Below, piece after piece: positions 15,500 to 24,425 of a stretch of DNA of 47,928 nt (positions within the stretch are counted from its first letter, which is position 1; each line of letters begins with the position of its first letter). The notes below the pieces were generated by a model. That model was not told the origin of the DNA and made no database searches. It worked only from the letters and a program-made list of their open reading frames with translations. The DNA is from an uncultured Candidatus Saccharibacteria bacterium (lineage in GTDB: Bacteria; Patescibacteriota; Saccharimonadia; Saccharimonadales; Saccharimonadaceae), in assembly GCA_947425085.1 (NCBI GenBank), contig CANDYV010000003.1, forward strand, positions 1 to 47,928. The letters run 5' to 3'. The position numbers were made by a program, and so were the translations under genes.

Positions 15500-16606
15500 A
15501 TGGAAATTAAGATTGGGCAAGAGAAATTAGCAAAAGCATTGAATCATGTTAGTAAGGTGGCTGCGGGGTCGAGGGCGACACTACCGATTTTGAATAATGT
15601 TTTGATTAGGGTGGATGAGAATAAGGTTTCGCTGACAACGACGAATTTGGATATGGCGGTGGTGAGTTATTTACCGGCGGTAGGATGTAAAAACGGTGTG
15701 GTGACGGTGCCGGCGAGATTGATGGCAGAGTTTGTGAGCAATTTGCCTCGGGGGGAGATGGTGGAGATGACAGCAGAAGGCGAAAAAGTGATGATTCGGG
15801 CTGGTGAATATACTTCGAGTATAAATGGGGCGCTCGCAGATGATTTTCCGGAGTTGCCGGAGATTGAAGAGGACAAGGCGGTGAAGTTTACGCTGGGGGT
15901 GGATGAATTTAAAGATGGGTTGGCGCAGGTGATGGTGGCGGTGAGTAACGACACGACGCGGCCGGCGCTTACTGGTGTATACTTTAATACATTTGAAGGT
16001 GGGCTGTATCTTGCGGCGACGGATGGGTATCGGTTGGCGGAGCGGAAGGTCTTGGGGAAAACTGAGGCGGAAGTTGTGGCGATTGTGCCGGCATCTTCCC
16101 TTCGGACGGTAATGGGGTTGCTTGGGGACGAAGCGACGGAGATCGAGGTTTTATTTGATGAGTCGCAAGTGAGGTTTAGGCTAGGTGAAGTTGAAGTAAC
16201 GTCAAAGTTGATTAGCGGTTCGTTTCCTGATTATAGGCAATTAATACCGAAAGAGACGGAAATTAAGACGGAATTGCCGCGCGACGAACTGACGCGGGTG
16301 ACGAAATTGGCGGCGCTGTTCGCGAAAGAAGTTGGCGGGTCGGTAGTGTGTGAAACTTCTGTGGAAAACGGAGCGTTTGCGATTTCTTCGGTGGCGAATG
16401 AGCTGGGGGAGAATAAGTCGGAAATTAAGACGGAAGTGAATGCGGATGGAAAGGTGACGCTGAACTCGAGGTTTTTGTTGGATACATTAAATGTGCTCGG
16501 TGGAAAAGTGGTGAGTTTTGGGTTTTCGAATAAGTTAGATCCGGTTGTGCTGCGGAGCGACGCGACGACGGACTATGTGCATATTATTATGCCGCTGAAA
16601 TCGTAA
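15500..16606 (+). CDS. dnaN: DNA polymerase III beta clamp
   Basis: DnaN is the sliding clamp that tethers polymerase III to DNA. The 368-aa length and three-fold domain pattern are normal. The start MEIKIGQEKLAKALNHVSKV, then LPILNNVLI, is typical of domain I. The RPALTGVYF segment opens domain II, and DYRQLIPKE opens domain III. The C-terminal VHIIMPLKS resembles the usual IMPMR(L) end that forms the protein-binding pocket. GGAAG precedes the ATG, and the gene is followed 24 nt later by recF. Confidence 0.97.
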   Translation: MEIKIGQEKLAKALNHVSKVAAGSRATLPILNNVLIRVDENKVSLTTTNLDMAVVSYLPAVGCKNGVVTVPARLMAEFVSNLPRGEMVEMTAEGEKVMIRAGEYTSSINGALADDFPELPEIEEDKAVKFTLGVDEFKDGLAQVMVAVSNDTTRPALTGVYFNTFEGGLYLAATDGYRLAERKVLGKTEAEVVAIVPASSLRTVMGLLGDEATEIEVLFDESQVRFRLGEVEVTSKLISGSFPDYRQLIPKETEIKTELPRDELTRVTKLAALFAKEVGGSVVCETSVENGAFAISSVANELGENKSEIKTEVNADGKVTLNSRFLLDTLNVLGGKVVSFGFSNKLDPVVLRSDATTDYVHIIMPLKS

Positions 16607-16630
16607 AATTGTAGTACGGGGCTATGGAAA

Positions 16631-17665
16631 ATGGTGATTAGAAGTGTAAAACTCACGAATTTTCGGTCGCACGAGAGTTTTGTGCTTCAGTGTAATCCAC
16701 AGACGACAATGATTATTGGGGAAAACGGTTGTGGAAAAACTTCGGTTCTGGAGGCGATTTATGAGGCCTTACAGGGGAAAAGTTTTCGGGCGGTAGATCG
16801 GGAGATTGTGCGGCGGGGGGCGGAGTTTTATCGGGTGGAGCTGGAGTATGAGGATGGGCGGAAGGTGGTGGCGATATATGATGCTGGGTCGGCGAAGAAG
16901 GAGTTTTTGGCGGAAGATAAAAAGTCAAAACGGTTGCCGAAGAAGGCAAAATATCCGATTGTATTGTTTGAGCCGGATGACCTACATTTAGTCGGGTCGA
17001 GTCCGGTGAGTCGGAGGAATTATTTTGATCGAGTTTTTGGGCAGTTGTCGGAAAAGTATAATACGGCGCTTTTGAGGTATAATAAGGCGCTCAGGCAGCG
17101 GAACGAGTTGCTGAAGGACGAGGGGGTGCGGCAAGAGGATTTGTTTTCTTGGGATGTGCTTTTGACGCGGCATGGGGCGGAGCTTGCGGAGGCGCGGCGG
17201 GGGTTTGTCGAGGAGATAAATAAGAGGTTTACGGAAGTTTATCGGTCGATTGCGGAAAATGAAGATGAAGTTTTGTTGTCATATGAGAGTTCGGTGCGGT
17301 CGGAAAGTGAGTTTTTGGCGCGATTGATGGCGGATTTTCCGCGTGATTCCCTACTTGGGCATACGAGTTTCGGAGTGCACCGAGATAACTATGAGTTTAT
17401 TTTTAATGGAGCGGGAGCGGACGGATCGGCGAGTCGGGGTGAAGTACGGTCGAGTGTGTTGGCGCTGAAGTTTATTGAGGCAGAGATGGTGGTGTCGGTT
17501 TTGGGGCGGAGGCCGGTGGTGCTGTTGGACGATGTATTTTCTGAACTCGATGAGACGCGGCAGAAATGTCTCGTGAGGAATTTTCAGGAGAATCAGATTA
17601 TATTGACCAGCGTGAGTGGGCAAAATAATCTAGACAGTTGTATCGCTCTAAAGAAAATACGATAA
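16631..17665 (+). CDS. recF: DNA replication and repair protein RecF
   Basis: RecF is an SMC-like ATPase that loads RecA at single-strand gaps with RecO and RecR. The 344-aa protein has MVIRSVKLTNFRSH at the start, Walker A GENGCGKTS (30-38), the ABC-type signature region near YEFIFNGAG...SRGEVRSS, and Walker B PVVLLDDVFSELD. It follows dnaN closely and converges on the 928-aa membrane protein gene 24 nt away. No clear terminator hairpin is visible in that gap. Confidence 0.95.
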   Translation: MVIRSVKLTNFRSHESFVLQCNPQTTMIIGENGCGKTSVLEAIYEALQGKSFRAVDREIVRRGAEFYRVELEYEDGRKVVAIYDAGSAKKEFLAEDKKSKRLPKKAKYPIVLFEPDDLHLVGSSPVSRRNYFDRVFGQLSEKYNTALLRYNKALRQRNELLKDEGVRQEDLFSWDVLLTRHGAELAEARRGFVEEINKRFTEVYRSIAENEDEVLLSYESSVRSESEFLARLMADFPRDSLLGHTSFGVHRDNYEFIFNGAGADGSASRGEVRSSVLALKFIEAEMVVSVLGRRPVVLLDDVFSELDETRQKCLVRNFQENQIILTSVSGQNNLDSCIALKKIR

Positions 17666-17689
17666 GTTTTTATTGGAGTTTTTGGGAAA

Positions 17690-20476
17690 TTATGCGGCGT
17701 AACTGCGGTTGCGGACGTCGGCGTAGATGATGTATTGGTGTTGGGCGATGAGAGGCTGCTCATAGCTGTTTTGTTGATCGAAGTCTGGCGCGAGATCTTC
17801 GCGGAGGGTTTCGGCGATCTCGTTGCCGGTTGGAGTCGGTTCGTTATTCATGGCGATACGGGTACCGGCGTCATAGTCGTTGAGAAAATCCGAATAATCA
17901 ATGATTGCAATAAGAGTTTCGGCGCTTTCTTTGGTCATGCCGGTATAATGAGCTATAATACCGGCAGGAGAAGTGTCGAGTGGGTTTTCTTTGTCGTATT
18001 GTTCTTCGTAGGCGGTGACGGGATTTTTACCTTCTTCATAGGCGCCCATTTGTTCGAGGATGCGTTGGTCTTCGATGTAACGTTGGTAGTATTTCATTTC
18101 GGAGTCCCAATATGGGTTCTCTGTGCTATTGGAACAGTTTTTGCCGTTTACCCAGCCTTGAACGCCATCGTCGAGGCCCTTAATGCCGTTAATGATATTG
18201 GGAATGTCGCTTAGAATAGGAATGCTATTAAGGATGGTATTGCCGACTTCAAATTGACTAAGGATATTATTATCTGCAATCCCAAAAGGCGTGTCGCGAT
18301 TGTCGCAATAAGAAACATAGTAGGCGAGATTGGATTTTTTCTGAATCGTACAATTTCCGTCATTATCGCAATCTAGTCCTGGCGTGGTATTATTGCTGGC
18401 ATACGAACTTCCCTTCCCCATAAGGACTGCCGTGTAGGTTGCGTCGTCGGGGGCTAAGTTAAGAGTGTCGGTTGCGGTAGTTGTGACAGGGTTGCAATAA
18501 ATATCTCCAACAGCACCAATTCCCTCTAAATCCGGGCAATCGCCAAATGTAGTCATGTAGGAGCTTCCCTCTCCTTCGGCTGAGACTCGTCCAGTAAGGG
18601 AGGCGATAGCGGTTGATGTGGTGCGTAGAAGCGAGGAGACGGCGGTTGTTTTTGTATTGACCATAGTGGGGAGCAAACTGTAGGCGATGCTGCCGAAGAA
18701 AGTGTTACGGTTTGTGATATCGAATGGACTGAGATTCTTGCGATCAACTTCTGCGTCCCAAGCTAGCACGGTATTGTTTGCTTGATTGTAGGCGATGGCG
18801 GCGTCTTTTGATGATAAGGATTGTCCGCTACCTGAACGGCCTAGGCGCGTATTTGCGGCAGAGGCGCCCTTCGTGAAGAGTTCGCCGGCGGGGATGCCCG
18901 TTGCGGTTTCGAAGACGTTCGTGAATAGCGATTGAGCAATAGCGGGAATAGCAAAACTCAATAAAGCGCCAACAGCTGAAGCAACAGCAAAGGAAGCGGC
19001 AGTCTTAAGTAGGAATCCGCCAATAATTTTTACAACACCTCCGCCGCCTATAGTAACCGCGAGTGAAGCGACGCCGTCAGCGATTTGGGCTAAAGCGCAG
19101 CCGGCGATTGAAATGCCACGCATTTTAAGAACATTGCCAAATGTAGTAGAAATGCGTTCTAGAGAATAGTTTTTTGTCGTCGCTTTATTGGCCGGTGCGT
19201 TAGCGAGTATTAGTTGCATACCATTAGACTGAAGTGGAGCGCCCGTAACTTGTTCTTTTTCGGCTTGAGATTCGTCGCCATTGAAGGATAATTTATCCAT
19301 ATTTGGAACTTCCGTGGTTTGGCTAGTGCTGAGAAAGTTAAGAACTTCGTTGATAGCTGAGGCATCACCGTAGCCAGCTTTCATTTTGATGATATTTTCC
19401 ATGAATCCCATAAAATAATTGATAGATTGATAGATCTCATTAGCAGCGACGGCCATGGAAATCATATTACCGAGTTTTAATAGGGTACATCCTTGGTTTA
19501 GGATGCCAGTGATTTTAGCAACGGAACCGGCGACGTTGCTGACGTAACTTCTGGCGCTAGTTTCAGCGGCGTCGACAGAGGTGCCGGATTTATTGGTGCT
19601 GCTGCTTGTGCCTACGTCACCTGGCTCCTCCATGACGGGGATTTTATTGCCGTTGCCGTCCGTTTTAAAGCTTCCGTCTGGGTTAGTTTCATAGACTGGG
19701 TTACCGCTGGCGTCGGTTTTTTGGACGTCATCTCCACGAGTGACGCTGGCGACGTCGGTGCTGTTGCCCTCGAATTTCTTAATCATAGTATCATCGAACG
19801 CAGCTCTGTCGGTATCGGAATTGCCAGTTTGTCGATAGCTACTAAATAGATTTCGACTAAGGCCGAGCTTTTGATATATTTTATTGGCGATATTATCAAA
19901 GAATGAGGCGACGCGTCCGCGTTTTGCGCTACTATAAGCGTCGCGGAATTCGGCATTAGTGCTATATAGGTCGGCGAAATCGTCGGCGCTAACAGGAGTG
20001 GTAATGTCACCATGCTTCCAGTTGAGGACGGTATTACTACCGGAACCGCTGACTTCGATGCCAAAACTTGCGAGACGCTTCTTAAAGGAGTTTGACATGT
20101 GGTTATATTTTGTGACGCCAGTAAAACCATTTGTACTGGTGGCGTTCCCCTTCATCATGAATCCAGTTAAACGAACGGTACGTAGAGTGTTACTAGCGTA
20201 TTGTGTATCTGTGGCGTCGGTAAAAAGAGCTTCCATAGCTGGAGCTAGGAGTGAATTTGAGCTGCCAAGAAAAGCTCCGCCTCCGGCAAAGAGGGCGATA
20301 ATGACAAAAATGGTGGCGATTCCTTTCTTCTTACCTTTGGTTTTGGTTTTGGTTGGGGTTTCGCGGCCGGAGCCGGTGTAGAGGGATTCTTCGTTCGCAG
20401 CGCTACGCGCCAGAGCGCCATTTTCGGCGTTCCGGAAGGCGGAGACGGCATTAGTGACTGCGACGGGGGTTGCCAT
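17690..20476 (-). CDS. Large membrane protein of the T4SS-like locus, unknown function
   Basis: A 928-aa protein with a basic cytoplasmic N-terminus (KTKTKGKKKG, 43-52), a TM helix at ~52-70, and a long extracytoplasmic part. Further hydrophobic stretches lie in its middle (around ISMAVAANEIY, and a glycine/alanine-rich region GGGGVVKIIGGFLLKTAASF). The remainder is Asn/Thr-rich with several cysteines, such as CDNDGNC and CNPVT, suited to disulfides outside the cell. It is the last gene of the minus-strand VirB4 operon, 54 nt after virB4. I do not recognise a family. By position it may be a VirB6/TrbL-like or channel-associated component. Start MATPVAVTNAV is the only sensible ATG. Confidence 0.7.
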   Translation of the reverse strand: MATPVAVTNAVSAFRNAENGALARSAANEESLYTGSGRETPTKTKTKGKKKGIATIFVIIALFAGGGAFLGSSNSLLAPAMEALFTDATDTQYASNTLRTVRLTGFMMKGNATSTNGFTGVTKYNHMSNSFKKRLASFGIEVSGSGSNTVLNWKHGDITTPVSADDFADLYSTNAEFRDAYSSAKRGRVASFFDNIANKIYQKLGLSRNLFSSYRQTGNSDTDRAAFDDTMIKKFEGNSTDVASVTRGDDVQKTDASGNPVYETNPDGSFKTDGNGNKIPVMEEPGDVGTSSSTNKSGTSVDAAETSARSYVSNVAGSVAKITGILNQGCTLLKLGNMISMAVAANEIYQSINYFMGFMENIIKMKAGYGDASAINEVLNFLSTSQTTEVPNMDKLSFNGDESQAEKEQVTGAPLQSNGMQLILANAPANKATTKNYSLERISTTFGNVLKMRGISIAGCALAQIADGVASLAVTIGGGGVVKIIGGFLLKTAASFAVASAVGALLSFAIPAIAQSLFTNVFETATGIPAGELFTKGASAANTRLGRSGSGQSLSSKDAAIAYNQANNTVLAWDAEVDRKNLSPFDITNRNTFFGSIAYSLLPTMVNTKTTAVSSLLRTTSTAIASLTGRVSAEGEGSSYMTTFGDCPDLEGIGAVGDIYCNPVTTTATDTLNLAPDDATYTAVLMGKGSSYASNNTTPGLDCDNDGNCTIQKKSNLAYYVSYCDNRDTPFGIADNNILSQFEVGNTILNSIPILSDIPNIINGIKGLDDGVQGWVNGKNCSNSTENPYWDSEMKYYQRYIEDQRILEQMGAYEEGKNPVTAYEEQYDKENPLDTSPAGIIAHYTGMTKESAETLIAIIDYSDFLNDYDAGTRIAMNNEPTPTGNEIAETLREDLAPDFDQQNSYEQPLIAQHQYIIYADVRNRSYAA

Positions 20477-20530
20477 AGCTTGTTATTTTTGACCTTTCTT
20501 CATGATTTCGACCTTTTAGTGATTTTGCGT

Positions 20531-22366
20531 TTACCTTCGGGCGCCTCCGGGGCGGGTGGTGATGAGGGATTCTTCGGTTTCGGAAGCGATGATTTGGATG
20601 TGGACGTGGTTGGCGCCGGCGAAGAAGAGGCCTTGGCCGACTGGGAAGTTGGCGAGGCGTTTCTTTTCTTCGTTGGTGAGCTTAAAGACATCGGAAAGAA
20701 CATCGACGGCGGACGCGGATTGTTTCAGAAGGAGTTGCATGGAGGAGTTTGCGACGATAGCGCGGCCCATTTTGCTACTCATAAAGTCTTCAACATCTTG
20801 AGTGATAGTGGTGAGACCGAGGTAGTATTTGCGGGCGCGCTTGGCGAGACTGAAGAGGAAGTTTGCGGAATCGTCGTATTTCATGAGCTGCCAGGCCTCA
20901 TCGACGATGAGGAGGCGGCGTTTTTGGTCGGCGCGGACAATATTCCAGATGTGGGAAAGAATAATATACATAGCGACGGGGCGAAGCTCGTCCTCGAGGT
21001 CGCGGATATTAAAGACGACCATTTGGTTGTTGATATCGATGTTGGACTGTTGTGAGAAGATGCCCGCGAAAGTACCAGTCGTGTATTTGCGAAGACGTTG
21101 GGCGAGTTGTGGGCCGGTGCCGCCCATATGGAGGAGGGTATCGTAGAGATTGATGATGGTCGGCGGAGTGGCTTGGTGGGTGAGGGGATCGCTGGTGATG
21201 CCGGCGCGAGCGTAAGTATCAATGAGGGCTTGGTCGAGGTCAGCCTCTTCGTTGGCGGTTAGAGCCGGGACGACTTGGCCGTTGGCGGCGACTTGGTTGC
21301 CGCCAAGCATGAGGCGGAAGAGGCCGTGGAGGGTAACAAGGTTAGCGCGGAGAGCGTCATTGGCATCTTCGCTATCGACGACTTTCGGGAGGTCGAAGGG
21401 GTTAATGCGGACGTCGGAGTTGAGCGAGAGGCGAATATAACTGCCGCCGACAGCGTCGCAGAGCTTCTGGTACTCGTTTTCTGGGTCGATAATGAGAATT
21501 TCTGCGCCGATCATCATGGAGCGAAGAGCTTCAAGTTTGACGGCGAAAGATTTACCAGCACCGGATTTCGCGAAGACGACGAGGTTGGCGTTTTCTAGGC
21601 TGAAGCGGTCGAAGATGACGAGGCCGTTGTTGTGCATGTTGATACCGTAGAGGATGCCCTTTTCTTGGGTGAGGTCGGCGGAAGTGAACGGGAAGCTGGT
21701 CGAGATGGCGCCGGTGTTCATGTTGCGACGAATTTGGAGTTGGTCGGTACATTGCGGCATGGTGCTGTTCATTCCCTGCTCTTGCTGGGCGCTGGCGACT
21801 TTCGAGAAAATCATTTGTTGGCCGAGGAGGGTTTCGACTTTGTGTTGGACGAAGTTAAGCTCGTCGAGAGAGTCGGCCCATAAAGTAATATATAGACCAA
21901 AGCGGAAGAACTTTTCGGCACCGACTTGGAGCTTGTCGCGGAGTTCCTCGGCATCATTGATGGCGGCTTCGATTTCTGGGTCACGGACTTTACCGCGTTC
22001 GGCATTGACTTGGTAACTAGCTTCGAGCTGGGTGACTTTTTTGCGGAGGTTTTTCATGACGACGGTCGTTTCGACAGGGTAGACATACATAGAAACGTCG
22101 AGAACTTCGTCGATGTTGATAAGGGAGGAAATCCAACCGGTATAAAGGGTGCGGGGATAGCCGTAGACGTAGATGGTTCGGCCGTATTTCGTGCCAAGAC
22201 GGAAATAGCCAGAGTGGATTTCGATGGAGCTTGGGGAGATGAGATCGCGGAGGGTGGTGATGCCCTGTTCAAAGGCTTGCTGAACTTCAGCCTCTTCGGC
22301 GTGTTGGGATTGGATGGCGATTTCGGCGGCAGTAAGTTGTCTCGCGGCTTTATTTTTTCTAGGCAT
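20531..22366 (-). CDS. virB4: VirB4/TraC-type secretion ATPase
   Basis: VirB4 ATPases power type IV secretion and pilus assembly at the inner face of the membrane. The 611-aa protein carries Walker A AKSGAGKSFAVK (~266-277) and a following ILIIDPENEY. Walker B is LLIVDEAWQLM, and a Q-rich motif LTTITQDVEDF comes near the C-terminus. The N-terminal ~230 residues form the usual CagE/TrbE-like domain. The start at MPRKNKAARQ overlaps the end of the upstream gene by 8 nt, indicating translational coupling; a longer in-frame extension would lie wholly within that gene. No VirD4 or relaxase is nearby, so a conjugative role is not supported. Confidence 0.95.
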   Translation of the reverse strand: MPRKNKAARQLTAAEIAIQSQHAEEAEVQQAFEQGITTLRDLISPSSIEIHSGYFRLGTKYGRTIYVYGYPRTLYTGWISSLINIDEVLDVSMYVYPVETTVVMKNLRKKVTQLEASYQVNAERGKVRDPEIEAAINDAEELRDKLQVGAEKFFRFGLYITLWADSLDELNFVQHKVETLLGQQMIFSKVASAQQEQGMNSTMPQCTDQLQIRRNMNTGAISTSFPFTSADLTQEKGILYGINMHNNGLVIFDRFSLENANLVVFAKSGAGKSFAVKLEALRSMMIGAEILIIDPENEYQKLCDAVGGSYIRLSLNSDVRINPFDLPKVVDSEDANDALRANLVTLHGLFRLMLGGNQVAANGQVVPALTANEEADLDQALIDTYARAGITSDPLTHQATPPTIINLYDTLLHMGGTGPQLAQRLRKYTTGTFAGIFSQQSNIDINNQMVVFNIRDLEDELRPVAMYIILSHIWNIVRADQKRRLLIVDEAWQLMKYDDSANFLFSLAKRARKYYLGLTTITQDVEDFMSSKMGRAIVANSSMQLLLKQSASAVDVLSDVFKLTNEEKKRLANFPVGQGLFFAGANHVHIQIIASETEESLITTRPGGARR

Positions 22367-23384
22367 TTGGTTTCTCTCCTTTACGAACATAAGTGGTGGC
22401 GAGTTTAGAAAAGTCGACGAGCGGTTCACGGACGGCGGTGTCGGGGTTATTAAAGTTGTAATACAATTCACTTAACTCGCGGGTGTTGAGGCGGACGGAC
22501 TGGATACCGATCTGGAAAAGACCGGAAACAACTGATTCGACGCGGTTATTAAGTTCGTCGACGGCTTTGTTGTAAGTGTCGCGATTGATGCGGGTGACTT
22601 CGGGGGCTTTTTTGCCGAAGGTTTTGAATAAGTTCTTGGTTTGGTTGACGAAAGCTTCGGCATCGGCAGAGCTGTAGTATGGGATGACGACGAAGAAAGA
22701 CTTGTCCATGATGTTTGCTTCTTGGGAAAGGAGGTCGATGAAGTTGATGTAATCATCCATGAGAACGCCGAGGAGCATGTTGTCGTTGTTGCGGCGAATA
22801 GTGGTTAAGCGGTCAATGTAAGGTCCGATGTCGACGCGTTGGGAGCGGACGAGAATCTGGACATTGAAGTTCAGAGAGTTTAAGAAGTTTTGGTAGCTAT
22901 ATTCGACGCCTTCGCGTTCTTGTTCGGACATGAGGTCGAAGTTGATAGATTGGCAAGCGACGACGGCGCGGAAAGAGCCGTCTTTCATGATGACGAGACC
23001 GTCGCGAAGTTCAGAAATGAGAAGGGTGGATTGGGTGGAGATGGGATTTTCGATGACTTTCGGGGCCTGGGCTTGACCGGAGAGGGCTTGTTGGCCTTCT
23101 GGGGCGGTGCTGGCGAGGGTTTGGGCGCCAGCAGTATTCATGGCAGCTTGTTGCTGAGTGAGAACTTGTTGTTGGTTGGTGCCGGATTGATACATCTGAG
23201 ATTGGGCAAATTGTTGGCCAGGTTGGTAACCCATGGGTTGCGGATTTTGTGGCGTGTTTGCTGGGGGCATGTTTCCGGCGGGCGGCATTGGCATATTAGC
23301 AGGCATAGGAGGCATGACTGGCTGAGGCTGAGTCCCCTGCTGGGCGGGAACGTTGAATTGGCCTGGATTAGTTTGTGGGTTCAT
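22359..23384 (-). CDS. TraC-like VirB4 N-terminal-type protein
   Basis: A 341-aa protein. The first ~110 residues are a Pro/Gln/Met-rich low-complexity region. Residues ~110-341 form a compact domain beginning NPISTQSTLLISELRDGLV, with SFRAVVACQSINFDLMS. This pattern matches the N-terminal domain that precedes the ATPase in VirB4/TraC proteins, here encoded separately. The gene overlaps virB4 by 8 nt. In Gram-positive conjugative systems such a TraC-like protein accompanies VirB4 and PrgI. It probably assembles with VirB4 at the membrane base of the apparatus. It has no Walker motifs. Confidence 0.7.
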   Translation of the reverse strand: MNPQTNPGQFNVPAQQGTQPQPVMPPMPANMPMPPAGNMPPANTPQNPQPMGYQPGQQFAQSQMYQSGTNQQQVLTQQQAAMNTAGAQTLASTAPEGQQALSGQAQAPKVIENPISTQSTLLISELRDGLVIMKDGSFRAVVACQSINFDLMSEQEREGVEYSYQNFLNSLNFNVQILVRSQRVDIGPYIDRLTTIRRNNDNMLLGVLMDDYINFIDLLSQEANIMDKSFFVVIPYYSSADAEAFVNQTKNLFKTFGKKAPEVTRINRDTYNKAVDELNNRVESVVSGLFQIGIQSVRLNTRELSELYYNFNNPDTAVREPLVDFSKLATTYVRKGEKPNA

Positions 23385-23409
23385 GATGTTGATGGCTCCT
23401 TAATGCTTC

Positions 23410-24366
23410 TTAGTGTAGTGATACGTAAACTTCGCTTTCGTTTTCTTCGCGGATGCGGTCGGCGGCTTTCTGGACGTCTTCGGTGGGTTGGGGATTGGGC
23501 TGTTGGTTGTTTTGTGGGTTTGTGGAGAAATCGACAGACTGTTGGTCCATGAGAGGGTCGTAGGCAGGGATACCGGCACTAGTGATTGGGGCTTGGGTTG
23601 GGAGGTCGGGCTGGATGACGACAGGAGATTCGAAGCCAGAGGTGGTGGCGGGAATACCGGAGGAGGTTAAGTTGTTATCGTTGTTGATGCCAAAACCAGC
23701 ACGGGGTTGGATGACGCGTTGGCCGGGGAGCTGGATCATATTATTCTTGGCGATAGTATTGTCGTAGTTGTATTCGGAAGTTTCAATAGCATTACGCATT
23801 TGATCGACGACAGCGGCACGGCGTTCCTGCTGTTGCTGGACCATGATGTTGTTGAGATTATAATTATCGCTGCGGTTAGCGTCGAACATGTCGGTTGTGT
23901 TATAAGCTTCGGCGTAGAATTCGTCTTTCATGGTGGTACTGGCGTTTTTGATGGCATGGCCTTCGGAGTCGACGATTTCAGCTAAGAATGAGAGGCGATG
24001 GCTGGCTTCTTCGCTAGAGAGGTCGCGAGCACGGGAGGCTTCGACTTGTTTCGGAGCGGTAATCAAGATGGTCGATTCGCTTTGGCCAGGGAGCCAGTAG
24101 CGCTTGTTGGGCTTTGTATAGAAAGATAGGAGGGCGGCGAGGTAAGTTTCCATCGGCTGATCCTTTTTCAGAGGAAGAGCAAGGGCGCCAAAAAAGATCA
24201 TGAATGGAACAGGAATGACAGCAAGAAGCGGAAAAAGTTGGAAAAGCGCAACGGCGAGCATGCCGCACCCAAAAACAATCATCAGGTAGATAAACTGACG
24301 GAAGCTAAACGGCCCAAGTAACTTATCGTCCGCCTCAACGTCCTGCGGAACTTTGTATGTTGCCAT
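23410..24366 (-). CDS. PrgI family protein (VirB3-like)
   Basis: This 318-aa protein begins MATYKVPQDVEADDKLLGPF, the PrgI-family start. Two adjacent TM helices follow (~26-45 and ~47-68), and then YLAALLSFYTKPNKRYWLPG. PrgI is the VirB3 equivalent of Gram-positive type IV systems and links the VirB4 ATPase to the membrane channel. Ordinary PrgI proteins are ~100-130 aa; here a ~200-residue Asn/Gln-rich cytoplasmic tail is added. TATAAT (24374-24379, minus) lies 7 nt before the ATG, so this gene has its own leaderless promoter, covered by a 10-bp inverted repeat. It is the first of four genes running through virB4. Confidence 0.88.
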   Translation of the reverse strand: MATYKVPQDVEADDKLLGPFSFRQFIYLMIVFGCGMLAVALFQLFPLLAVIPVPFMIFFGALALPLKKDQPMETYLAALLSFYTKPNKRYWLPGQSESTILITAPKQVEASRARDLSSEEASHRLSFLAEIVDSEGHAIKNASTTMKDEFYAEAYNTTDMFDANRSDNYNLNNIMVQQQQERRAAVVDQMRNAIETSEYNYDNTIAKNNMIQLPGQRVIQPRAGFGINNDNNLTSSGIPATTSGFESPVVIQPDLPTQAPITSAGIPAYDPLMDQQSVDFSTNPQNNQQPNPQPTEDVQKAADRIREENESEVYVSLH

Positions 24367-24392
24367 ATATATTATTATACATTATATATGGC
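24362..24392. promoter_or_regulatory. PrgI promoter inside a 10-bp inverted repeat
   Basis: GCCATATATA (24362-24371) and TATATATGGC (24383-24392) are perfect inverted arms. They enclose the minus-strand TATAAT (24374-24379), and the left arm contains the start codon. Binding by a repressor here would block both promoter and start. Confidence 0.5.
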
Positions 24393-24425
24393 AAAAGTGG
24401 GAAGGATTTTGTGAGGTTAGTTGAG

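Noticed and set aside
13155-17660. Long antisense ORFs opposite dnaA, dnaN and recF
   Set aside because: They have shadow-frame composition, no promoters or ribosome-binding sites, and lie opposite well-identified genes.
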